64,000 nt of DNA from Bacteroidota bacterium (GTDB lineage Bacteria > Bacteroidota > Bacteroidia > Chitinophagales > Chitinophagaceae). The stretch covers positions 248,001 to 312,000 of the forward strand of contig JAFAFR010000043.1 of the NCBI GenBank assembly GCA_023423405.1, read 5' to 3'. The position numbers and the translations under genes are program-made. The notes beneath the pieces are model-generated. The model had not been told where the DNA came from. It did not search any database and saw only the letters and a list, made by a program, of their open reading frames with translations. Below are positions 42,056 to 49,968 of this stretch, piece by piece. The stretch's first letter is position 1, and the number at the start of each line of letters is the position of its first letter.

Positions 42056-43537
42056 ATGATCGCTCTCACTGCCGAACAGGTTCGGGAATGGGATCAGTAT
42101 ACCATTTCACATCTTCCCATTTCTTCTATTGACCTGATGGAAAAAGCCGCCGGCGCCTGCGTCGACTGGCTGGAGCGGCTGTCCCTGCCCGTCAACCAGG
42201 TCTATTATGTCTTTTGCGGCAAGGGCAATAACGGTGGCGATGGTCTCTCTATCGCGCGGCAGCTTGGCGAAAAAGGCCGTACCGTAAAGGTTTTCATTCT
42301 CGAATTTGGCCAGCCCGGCACCGATGATTTCCAGCAAAACCTGCACCGCCTGCATGAAACCGGCATCCCCGTTTCTTTTTTACAGGAAGAGGTGTCGCTG
42401 CCCGATCTGTCTTCGCCCATCTGCATCGTAGACGCCCTCCTGGGAACCGGGTTGAACCGCCCGGCCGAAGGCCGTATGGCGGCACTGATCAACCACATCA
42501 ACGCCAGCGGCCAGCCGGTTTGCAGCATCGATATGCCCAGTGGTATGCACGCCAGGCAATCGGTGGACGATAAACCCTGTATCCGCGCCCGTTTTACACT
42601 CAGTTTCCAGTGTTATAAGCCGGCCCTGCTGCTGGCCGACAATGCCCCCTGGTTCGGAGAACGCGTTCTGCTCGACATCGGGTTGCTGCCCGATTACCTG
42701 CTTACCATTCAACCCGCTTTTGAGGGCGTAACAGCAACGATGGCACGTGCGCTTTTCAGGCCCCGCGCCGAATTCAGCCATAAGGGCAATTTCGGTCATG
42801 CCTTACTGGTAGCCGGGTCGCCCGGCAAAATGGGAGCAGCCGCATTGGCCGCCAGGGCCTGCCTGCGCTGCGGTCCCGGGCTCCTCTCCTGCCTGGTGCC
42901 GGAAGGGGAGACGAGTCACTTCCTCAATGCATTACCGGAAGCAATGACGGTTTCACAACCCACCGATCTCAGCCGGTATCGGACCATCGGTTGCGGTCCC
43001 GGCCTGGGAACCGGCCCCCATGCCGCCGCCCTGCTCGAAGAAATATTGCAATCCTTCCAAAGGCCCATGGTATGGGATGCCGATGCGCTGAACCTGCTTT
43101 CTGTCCACCCCGCCTGGGCTGAGCGCCTGCCCCCGTTCAGCATCATCAGCCCGCACCCCAGGGAATTCGACCGGTTGACCGGCGCCTCCAGCACGGAAAG
43201 CGAACGCTGGGAGAAAGCCATTGAGCTCGCCCTTAGGCGCCAGTGGATCGTGCTGCTCAAGGGACGCCACACCCTTATTGCCATGCCCGGCGGCAGGGCC
43301 TATTTCAATACCAGCGGCAACGCTTCCATGGCGAAGGGCGGCAGTGGTGACGTACTAACGGGCATGCTTACGGGCTTATTGACGCACGGCTATGCGCCGG
43401 AACAGACGGCGTTGCTGGGTGTGTACCTGCATGGCCGCGCGGGCGAACTTGCCAGCGACTGGTGGGGAATGGAGTCGGTGCTTGCTTCCGATATCTGCGA
43501 CCAGGTGGGTAACGCTTTTCGCGAAATAGGCGCGTAA
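42056..43537 (+). CDS. nnr: bifunctional NAD(P)H-hydrate epimerase / ADP-dependent NAD(P)HX dehydratase
   Basis: 493 residues. Epimerase half (about 1-215) with CGKGNNGGDGLSIARQL and VDALLGTGLNRP; dehydratase half (about 230-493) with AGSPGKMGAAALAARACLR, DADALNLL, and the ATP-site GNASMAKGGSGDVLTG. The fused enzyme repairs damaged NADHX and NADPHX. Its stop codon (43535-43537) directly abuts the stop of the convergent DEAD-box gene, with no spacer. Confidence 0.95.
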   Translation: MIALTAEQVREWDQYTISHLPISSIDLMEKAAGACVDWLERLSLPVNQVYYVFCGKGNNGGDGLSIARQLGEKGRTVKVFILEFGQPGTDDFQQNLHRLHETGIPVSFLQEEVSLPDLSSPICIVDALLGTGLNRPAEGRMAALINHINASGQPVCSIDMPSGMHARQSVDDKPCIRARFTLSFQCYKPALLLADNAPWFGERVLLDIGLLPDYLLTIQPAFEGVTATMARALFRPRAEFSHKGNFGHALLVAGSPGKMGAAALAARACLRCGPGLLSCLVPEGETSHFLNALPEAMTVSQPTDLSRYRTIGCGPGLGTGPHAAALLEEILQSFQRPMVWDADALNLLSVHPAWAERLPPFSIISPHPREFDRLTGASSTESERWEKAIELALRRQWIVLLKGRHTLIAMPGGRAYFNTSGNASMAKGGSGDVLTGMLTGLLTHGYAPEQTALLGVYLHGRAGELASDWWGMESVLASDICDQVGNAFREIGA

Positions 43538-44779
43538 TTATTTCTTCTTTCGTTTTTTTACTGCCGTTTTTTCCTTCTCTGCTTCTTCCAGTAGTTTTTT
43601 CCAGTTGTCGTTCGGCGTATCTTCACTAACTGCCAGGGTCAACCGATAATCGTCCTTTGCTATCTCCAGCTCGCGAATGTCTTTGCCTGTATAGGCTTCA
43701 ATGGCTTCGAGCAGGGACTTCTCTTCGGGGCTGCAGAAAGATACGGCCTGTCCTCTTTTAACCCCTCTCCCGGTGCGGCCCACACGGTGTACATAGTTTT
43801 CGGGGTTCTCCGGCAGGTCGTAGTTCACCACGTAGTCAACGTCAGGGATATCGATGCCCCTTGCGTTCAGATCGGTTGTTACCAGCAGGCGCGAAGCCCC
43901 GCTGCGAAAGGCTTCCAGCACTTCCAGGCGATTGTCCTGCTCCCGGCCGCCGTGCATCACCAGCGCTTTCACACCCACCCTGTCCATGGCAGCCACTACC
44001 CTTTCGGCGCGGACCTTGGTGCGCACAAATACCAGCACTTTGGCATCGGGTAGCTCGCTCAGTAAGCGCTCCAGGAAAAAGCGTTTATCGTCCATGCCTA
44101 CGAAAGCAACCGCATGGTCTACATTTTTACTCACGGGGTCCTTGGGCGACAACTGTATGCGGATGGGCTTCCGCACGATCTTATAAGCCAGCTCCTTGAT
44201 CCTGTCGTTGATGGTGGCGGAAAAGAAAAGCGTCTGTCTTCTTTCCGGGAGTTTGCGTATCAGGTCCTGTATATCGGTCAGAAAACCCAGGTCGAGCATA
44301 TGATCGGCTTCATCCAGCACCAGTATTTCAACAGTTTCCAGTCGCAGCTTTTGCTGGTGCACCAGGTCGAACATGCGTCCGGGTGTGGCGATGAGCACAT
44401 CCACGCCCCGCGCGAGCTGCTGCACCTGCGCTTCCTGTTCCACTCCGCCGTAAAGTCCCAGTATCGACAGGCCCGTGTATTGACCGACCTGTTCAAAAAC
44501 ACCGGCGATCTGTGCAGCCAGTTCGCGCGTAGGCACCATCACCAGGCAGGTGAGCCGGTGTTTGCCCCGGCGGCGTTCCATGGCCACCTGCAGTTTGTGC
44601 AAGATAGGAATGGCGAAGGCTGCCGTTTTTCCCGTGCCGGTTTGCGCAATGGCCAGTACGTCCTCCCCTTTAAGAATGGAGGGGATCGCCTTGAACTGGA
44701 TATCGGTAGGGCGTTTGAATCCCAGTTCGGCCAGGCTGTCTTTTATATCGGGTGAAATGGAATACTGTTCAAATTTCAT
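43538..44779 (-). CDS. DEAD-box RNA helicase
   Basis: 413 residues. Q motif FKRPTDIQFKAIP, Walker A AQTGTGKT, Ia PTRELA, DEAD in VLDEADHMLD, SAT, and HRVGRTGRG in motif VI, followed by a Lys-rich C-terminal tail (KKRKKK). The RhlE/DeaD-type core unwinds short RNA duplexes in ribosome assembly or decay. Start ATG at 44779 is 6 bases from an exact promoter box. Divergent from the MATE gene. Confidence 0.95.
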   Translation of the reverse strand: MKFEQYSISPDIKDSLAELGFKRPTDIQFKAIPSILKGEDVLAIAQTGTGKTAAFAIPILHKLQVAMERRRGKHRLTCLVMVPTRELAAQIAGVFEQVGQYTGLSILGLYGGVEQEAQVQQLARGVDVLIATPGRMFDLVHQQKLRLETVEILVLDEADHMLDLGFLTDIQDLIRKLPERRQTLFFSATINDRIKELAYKIVRKPIRIQLSPKDPVSKNVDHAVAFVGMDDKRFFLERLLSELPDAKVLVFVRTKVRAERVVAAMDRVGVKALVMHGGREQDNRLEVLEAFRSGASRLLVTTDLNARGIDIPDVDYVVNYDLPENPENYVHRVGRTGRGVKRGQAVSFCSPEEKSLLEAIEAYTGKDIRELEIAKDDYRLTLAVSEDTPNDNWKKLLEEAEKEKTAVKKRKKK

Positions 44780-44785
44780 GGAGCA

Positions 44786-44793
44786 CAAAGTTA
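44786..44793 (-). promoter_or_regulatory. TAnnTTTG -7 element of the DEAD-box helicase gene
   Basis: TAACTTTG on the minus strand, 6 bases before the ATG at 44779, implying a nearly leaderless message. Confidence 0.55.
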
Positions 44794-44803
44794 GGAAAGA
44801 TAC

Positions 44804-44811
44804 TAGCTTTG
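44804..44811 (+). promoter_or_regulatory. TAnnTTTG -7 element of the MATE gene
   Basis: TAGCTTTG, exact match, 15 bases before the ATG at 44827, and only 10 bases from the divergent helicase box. Confidence 0.55.
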
Positions 44812-44826
44812 CGGCCTCCGGCTTTT

Positions 44827-46185
44827 ATGCTGAAACAGGAAGCAAAACATACCATTCAACTCGCCCTGCCCATCGTGATCGGGGAATTGGCGCAGATGGC
44901 GCTGCATCTCATCGATGCTGCCATGGTAGGCGCCATCAGTTACAAACACCTGGCCGCTTCTGCCCTGGTGCTGAACGCCATGAATATTCCTTTTGTATTA
45001 GGGATTGGGATGACCATCTCCGTATCGCAAATGGTTTCGCTGGCGCATGGCCGGCGTGATACCGCCGGTGTTTCACACTATTTCTTCAATGGCTTCCTGC
45101 TGTGCGCACTCACGGCGCTGATCATTGCCGGCTTGCTGGTGGGTGGCGCTCCCCTCCTGCGCAGGCTGGGCCAGGATCCCGACGTGGTGGAACTGGCATT
45201 GCCATTTCTCCGCCTGATGGGCATCAGCATCATTCCCATGCTGCTCTTCATGACCCTCAAACAGTTTGCTGACGGTCTGCAATACACGAAAACGGCTATG
45301 GTGCTGTCGCTTGCCGGTATGCCCCTCAATATTTTCCTCAACTGGCTGCTGATCTTCGGTAACTGGGGCTTCCCCCGCCTGGAACTGGTAGGCGCAGGAT
45401 GGGCTACCCTCATTACGCGTTGCCTTCTTTTCGGGGTGCTGGGCTGGGTTATTTTGCGACACAGGACCTTCCGGCGTTTCATGGTGTTTTCAAAAAGAGA
45501 ATGGCGGCTGAAACGAAAAACACTCGGCGAATTATTGCATATCGGCATTCCCAGCAGCCTGCAGATTGGAATGGAAGCAGGCGCCTTCGCGGTTTCCGGC
45601 ATCATCATCGGTACGCTGGGCGCCATTCCGCAGGCGGCTCACCAGATAGCGCTGAGCTGCGCCTCCTTCACCTTCATGGTTTCAATGGGACTGGCCCAGG
45701 CAGGATCCATTCGCGTGAGCAATGCCTACGGCGCCGGTGATGCAAAAAAGATCGGCCTGATCGGCAAAAGCACCCTGCTCACCGCTTTGGCTTATGGCTG
45801 CTTCTGCGCACTCGTGTTTGCTTTGTTCCGGCAGCAACTGCCGCGTTTTTTCAACGACAATCCCGAAGTGCTGTCGCTTGCCTCCTATCTTCTTTTGTTC
45901 GCTGCCATTTTCCAGATATCCGACAGCACCCAGGCCATTGGCGCCGGGCTGTTGCGGGGCATCAAAGATGTAAAGCTGCCTACTTTATTTGTGGGGGTCG
46001 CTTACTGGGTGGTGGGTATTCCGCTGGGTTACTATTTCGCGTTTCACCTGAAGTGGGGCGCCAGCGGCATGTGGCTGGGATTCATAGCCGGACTCAGTTT
46101 CGCATCGCTTTTTCTGATCGGCCGTTTCCTGAAAATGGCCAGAGGTTCTACTTCTTCTAAACAGCATCCGGAGAAAACTCGTTGA
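44827..46185 (+). CDS. MATE family efflux transporter
   Basis: 452 residues with about 12 hydrophobic helices. The N-terminal LALPIVIGELAQMALHLIDAAMVGAIS and the repeat-related second half (about 240-430) fit the NorM-like MATE fold. It exports cationic drugs or metabolites using Na+ or H+. Start ATG at 44827; a longer reading would overlap the helicase promoter. The 3' end overlaps the convergent AI-2E-type permease gene by 29 bases. Confidence 0.93.
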   Translation: MLKQEAKHTIQLALPIVIGELAQMALHLIDAAMVGAISYKHLAASALVLNAMNIPFVLGIGMTISVSQMVSLAHGRRDTAGVSHYFFNGFLLCALTALIIAGLLVGGAPLLRRLGQDPDVVELALPFLRLMGISIIPMLLFMTLKQFADGLQYTKTAMVLSLAGMPLNIFLNWLLIFGNWGFPRLELVGAGWATLITRCLLFGVLGWVILRHRTFRRFMVFSKREWRLKRKTLGELLHIGIPSSLQIGMEAGAFAVSGIIIGTLGAIPQAAHQIALSCASFTFMVSMGLAQAGSIRVSNAYGAGDAKKIGLIGKSTLLTALAYGCFCALVFALFRQQLPRFFNDNPEVLSLASYLLLFAAIFQISDSTQAIGAGLLRGIKDVKLPTLFVGVAYWVVGIPLGYYFAFHLKWGASGMWLGFIAGLSFASLFLIGRFLKMARGSTSSKQHPEKTR

Positions 46186-47179
46186 GATAGATCCGGAAGA
46201 GCACCGCAATATAACTGATCAGCAACGGCCCGAAGATCAGCCCGATGAATCCAAAAAGGCTGAGGCCGGAGATCACGCCCAAAATGGTCACTACCGGGTG
46301 CACATTGCCGATCTTTTTTAACAGCGTCATCCTTGCCAGTGAATCCACATTTCCCGTCACCAGCAGGCTGTACAACAGCACACCTGTTGCCGGCCAGGTT
46401 TGCCCGCTTGCAAACATGAAGATGACGATCGGCACCCAAATGACCATGGTGCCCACCATCGGGAAAAAAGCAAAGAGACCGGTCAGCATGCCCCATATCA
46501 GGAACTCCGGAACGCCAAAAATATAGTACCCGATGGTGGCTGTGATGCCCTGGATGATAGAGATCAGCGGAATACCGATGGCATTCGCCTTAATGCTTTT
46601 CTGGGTTTCTTCTACCAGTAAATTGATGTTGGCCGTTTTCAGCGGTGTGATCTTGCGGCACCAGGCTTCTATTTCCTTTCCATTCACCAGCAGGTAATAA
46701 AGAAGGAAAAGCATGATGGCTAGGTTAAAGATGATATTGGTGGTGCTGTTCAGTAGTTTAGGAATAATGTTGCTGAGTCTTTCCACTACGGAGTTCAATG
46801 TATTGGGGCCAAGAATATCATAATGGTAACGGTTTTCGATGGTCTCCACCGCGTGTTTGAACATGTCGACGTATTTCTGGGGATCGGACAGAAAGCCGTG
46901 CACTTTGGGGCGCAGCAAGGCAACAATCAGGTAAATGGGCACGCCCAGCGCAATGAGATAAAACAAGAGAAAGAGCCCGGCCGTCCAGCCCGGTTTCCAT
47001 TTTTTTCTGTCTATCAGTCCCATGTAATACTTGCGGCTCAGGATATAAAAGGTTACGGATCCCAGTATACCGGGCAGGAATACCCGAAGGGAATGAAACA
47101 GCAGGAAAATCAGCAGCAGGATCAATGCCAGCAAAAAGAGCTGGCGCAGCCGGTCGTGGAAACTGGGGGATAGATTCAT
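46157..47179 (-). CDS. AI-2E family (PerM-like) transporter
   Basis: 340 residues with about eight hydrophobic segments; LLIFLLFHSLRVFLPGILGSVTFYILSR near the N-terminus and the PxxGxxxxxxP-like region FAFFPMVGTMVIWVPIVIFMF (about 240-260) are typical of the AI-2E/PerM family. The substrate is usually unknown; some members act as Na+/H+ antiporters, others move small molecules. It is the last gene of the RidA-aldolase-dipeptidase operon (9-base gap) and overlaps MATE tail to tail by 29 bases. Confidence 0.9.
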   Translation of the reverse strand: MNLSPSFHDRLRQLFLLALILLLIFLLFHSLRVFLPGILGSVTFYILSRKYYMGLIDRKKWKPGWTAGLFLLFYLIALGVPIYLIVALLRPKVHGFLSDPQKYVDMFKHAVETIENRYHYDILGPNTLNSVVERLSNIIPKLLNSTTNIIFNLAIMLFLLYYLLVNGKEIEAWCRKITPLKTANINLLVEETQKSIKANAIGIPLISIIQGITATIGYYIFGVPEFLIWGMLTGLFAFFPMVGTMVIWVPIVIFMFASGQTWPATGVLLYSLLVTGNVDSLARMTLLKKIGNVHPVVTILGVISGLSLFGFIGLIFGPLLISYIAVLFRIYLNEFSPDAV

Positions 47180-47188
47180 ACTGTTAAT

Positions 47189-48265
47189 TTAAGTTTCTTT
47201 CCAGGCATTTCGCAAAAAACGCAGCCAGTTCACGTGCAGGATATTGTCGATATCCGAAGCCTGGTAGCCCCGGGCCGATAACCTGCCGGCAAGCAGTTGC
47301 AGGTCGCTGATGGAGTCCATGTCATAAGGCGCCTGCTCTTTTCCGAAAGCACCGTCGAGATCGCTGCCAATGCCCACGTGCAGTGTGTTTCCGGCCAGTT
47401 GGCAAATATGGTCCAGGTGATCGATGGACACATCCAGGTTGCACTGCATGGTTAGCGGGTCGGATTTTCCCCGTTCCCAGTTGGGCACCATCATCCAGGC
47501 GTCCAGCGCCATACCGATAACGGCGCCGCGGTTGATCAGCGCTTTGATCTGTTCATCGCTGTATTGCCGGTTGTGGTTCACCAATGCGCGGCAGTTGTTG
47601 TGGCTGGCCCAAACAGGACCGTGGTAGTGCTCCAGCACTTCCCAGAAACTTTCATCGCACAGGTGGGTGGCATCGAGGATGATGTTGAGCCGTTCCATTT
47701 CTTTCAGCAATGGCCTTCCTATTGTTTCCAGCGGGCCGCTGGCATCGGTTCCCGGCGCGTAACGGCCGGGGCCGTAGTGTGCGGGGCCTACCGCCCTCAG
47801 TCCATATTCCCAGGCTTTTTCCAGGTAAGAAATATCTACCAGTGAATCGGCGCCTTCGAGGCTCAGTATATAACCGACCGGTTTGGTTTCGGCGGCACCG
47901 GGCGACAGCCATTCCTGCAGGTGCGCTTCCAGCGATGGCAGGTCGCGGATCATGCGCATTTCACCGGCCGCTTCCATTTCCCTGTACCAGGCCAGTTGAC
48001 CCTGCGTTTGCGCCCAGGCCTGCTGCGGACTATGCCACCCGGGCAAAGGGTTGCCCGGCGCCACATAACGTCCAATTTGCGTGGCTACCACCAACCCGGT
48101 GCCACCCCTGCGCAGCGCTGGTAAGGAAACCATGGCCCTGCCCCGGTCGGGCTTGTCCGTGAGTCCGGCTTCCCTGGCGTTGATGGCGCTGGTTTCGAGT
48201 CGCAGATCGCGGTTCCATTCAAGGGCATTCATGGCCAGATCGAGGTGCGCATCAATGATGAACAT
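47189..48265 (-). CDS. membrane dipeptidase family (M19) peptidase
   Basis: 358 residues. The renal-dipeptidase motif DAHLDLAMN (His and Asp metal ligands) at the N-terminus, then DATHLCDESFWEVLEHYHGPVWASHNNCRALVNHNRQYSDEQ with further metal-binding His residues, and IGSDLDGAFG near the C-terminus. M19 enzymes hydrolyse dipeptides, often those with a D-amino acid at the second position, with binuclear zinc. There is no signal peptide, so it is cytoplasmic. Its start lies 2 bases after the stop of the D-threonine-aldolase-like gene. Confidence 0.92.
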   Translation of the reverse strand: MFIIDAHLDLAMNALEWNRDLRLETSAINAREAGLTDKPDRGRAMVSLPALRRGGTGLVVATQIGRYVAPGNPLPGWHSPQQAWAQTQGQLAWYREMEAAGEMRMIRDLPSLEAHLQEWLSPGAAETKPVGYILSLEGADSLVDISYLEKAWEYGLRAVGPAHYGPGRYAPGTDASGPLETIGRPLLKEMERLNIILDATHLCDESFWEVLEHYHGPVWASHNNCRALVNHNRQYSDEQIKALINRGAVIGMALDAWMMVPNWERGKSDPLTMQCNLDVSIDHLDHICQLAGNTLHVGIGSDLDGAFGKEQAPYDMDSISDLQLLAGRLSARGYQASDIDNILHVNWLRFLRNAWKET

Positions 48266-48267
48266 GT

Positions 48268-49416
48268 CTATATGCTGATTTTTCGTTTGCGCGCCACCGT
48301 TACCCAGCTCCCGGTTGGGTGTTGCTGTTCAATGGTGATGGCCGATTCGTGCAGCGCAACGGTGGGACAAACATGCCAGGGCAATCCATACAGTATGTCG
48401 CCTATTTTAAAAGCATGCCCCTCTCCTGCTTCCAGTACGAGGTGTTCTTCGCTTTGGCCCACCGGCATAAGTTGCGGTGCATTGAGAAAATAAACCCGCC
48501 GGGAAATATCGTTTTCGGCAGCCACTGCTTTGTGGCCCAGGTCCACGCAAACGCGCGTGGCGGTGGGAAAAGAAACCACCCGGCAAAGCAGCAGGGCCGC
48601 GGGCTGAAATGGTTGTTCGGTATAAGAGAGATAGTTTTGGTCCCAGTACACAAAGGTACCCGGACTGCAAACGCGGTCTTCGTGTTGCAGGTGGATGGGA
48701 AAGCTGGGCGTGCCGCCTGCGATGAGTTCAATGGCCCGGTTTTCGCGGACGGTGAGTTGTGCACGTAATTCATCGACCGGCCTGAAAGCCGCTTCCACTG
48801 CCAGCTTGCGGGTTTCCAGCGAAGGGTCGTGCAGGTGCCCGTCGTACGCATGCAGCCCGCGGAATAGGAGTGTTTCCTCCCGGCAGATGGTTTCGTATAA
48901 CGGCAACGAACCAGCGACGTCTATTCCGGTACGGTTCATGCCCACGTTGAGGTCGATCCACAATTCCAGTTTGGTGCCGGCGTTTTTCGCAGCCGCTGCC
49001 AATTCCGGCACCAGCGCCGGGTTGTCAACCAGGCAGGAAAAACGCGTGGCGGGATATTTTTTTTCCAGCGCCAGGAGCCGCGTTATGGCGGGACCCACCG
49101 GCTGGTAGGCCAGCAGCAGGTCGGGCGCTTTTTCCATGGCCAGTAATTCCGCTTCGGCGATGGTGGCCGCTTTGAAGGTCGTTATACCCGCGTTGAGTAG
49201 CAGGCGGATGGGTTCCGCGGCTTTCGAGGTTTTCACGTGGGGGCGCAGGCGGACCGGATTGCCGCCGGCCATGGCGAGCAGCGTTTGGATATTATGCTGC
49301 ACTCTTTCGGGATAGATCAGCAGCGCCGGGCTGGCAATGCCCGATGTGTCACCGATCACATACCATGAATCGGAGTGGGCGGAAGACGCCAGTGTATCGG
49401 AGTGGGCAGGTTGCAT
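48268..49416 (-). CDS. D-threonine aldolase / D-serine dehydratase-like PLP enzyme
   Basis: 382 residues, fold III PLP enzyme. PLP lysine K62 in RLRPHVKTSKA; ELWIDLNVGMNRTGI; YDGHLHDPS; the metal-site C-terminal domain (about 260-375) has VDLGHKAVAAEND and LPWHVCPTVALHESAITIE. It could cleave D-threonine to glycine and acetaldehyde, or dehydrate D-serine to pyruvate; the two activities are not separable by eye. The neighbouring RidA gene fits a dehydratase, since RidA disposes of the reactive enamine that dehydratases release. Start ATG shares one base with the RidA stop. Confidence 0.9.
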   Translation of the reverse strand: MQPAHSDTLASSAHSDSWYVIGDTSGIASPALLIYPERVQHNIQTLLAMAGGNPVRLRPHVKTSKAAEPIRLLLNAGITTFKAATIAEAELLAMEKAPDLLLAYQPVGPAITRLLALEKKYPATRFSCLVDNPALVPELAAAAKNAGTKLELWIDLNVGMNRTGIDVAGSLPLYETICREETLLFRGLHAYDGHLHDPSLETRKLAVEAAFRPVDELRAQLTVRENRAIELIAGGTPSFPIHLQHEDRVCSPGTFVYWDQNYLSYTEQPFQPAALLLCRVVSFPTATRVCVDLGHKAVAAENDISRRVYFLNAPQLMPVGQSEEHLVLEAGEGHAFKIGDILYGLPWHVCPTVALHESAITIEQQHPTGSWVTVARKRKISI

Positions 49417-49877
49417 CAGGCGAGTTCAAACAAAGCTTCAATTTCTACGGGAATATTCCCTGGCAGGGATCCCATTCCCACGGCGCTGCGAACGCCGATG
49501 CCGTTTTCTTTTCCCCATACGGCAGCAAACAATTCGCTGCAGCCGTTGATGATGTAGGGGTGCTCCCCGAAGCCGGCATCGCAGTTGACCATGCCCAGCA
49601 CTTTGATCACTCTTTTTATTTTGTCGAGGCTGCCAAGTTGAGTGCGTATGGTGGATAGAATGGTCAGTCCCACCTGGCGGGCGGCCAGTTTGCCCTCTTC
49701 CCTGCTCATCGTTTCGCCGATGCGGCCTACGATCAGGGAGCGGTCGGGCAGTACAGGCCCATGACCGGATACATACACATGGTTCTCCACCACCAGCAGG
49801 GGTTTGTAAACACCCATAGGGCTGGGCGCAGGCGGAAGCACGTATCCGAGGGCTGCGAAATTTTCTTCTGCAGACAT
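49416..49877 (-). CDS. RidA family protein (YjgF/YER057c/UK114)
   Basis: 153 residues. The RidA fold with YVSGHGPVLPDRSLIVGRIG (about 35-54), ARQVGLTILSTIRTQLGSLDKIKRVIKVLGMVNC and a C-terminal MGSLPGNIPVEIEALFE block. In place of the usual RxxxGxxxLP arginine there is VRSAVGMGSLPGN, so the conserved arginine is present. It probably hydrolyses 2-aminoacrylate-type enamines. It is the first gene of the operon with the D-threonine-aldolase-like enzyme, M19 dipeptidase and AI-2E permease (TGATG junction). Confidence 0.9.
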   Translation of the reverse strand: MSAEENFAALGYVLPPAPSPMGVYKPLLVVENHVYVSGHGPVLPDRSLIVGRIGETMSREEGKLAARQVGLTILSTIRTQLGSLDKIKRVIKVLGMVNCDAGFGEHPYIINGCSELFAAVWGKENGIGVRSAVGMGSLPGNIPVEIEALFELA

Positions 49878-49924
49878 AGGCTGGGTTGCTTTGATTTTGA
49901 CGTTAAATTAGTGAATTCTGCCCG

Positions 49925-49940
49925 ACCGGCGCAGGCCGGT
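49925..49940. repeat. short GC-rich palindrome between RidA and GH95 genes
   Basis: ACCGGC, loop GCAG, GCCGGT. Shares the core CGACCGGC...GCCGG with the palindrome at 39388. It lies between divergent genes and has no T-run, so it is not a terminator. Confidence 0.3.
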
Positions 49941-49968
49941 TTCGTAGGAACCCAAAGCATATATGCAT

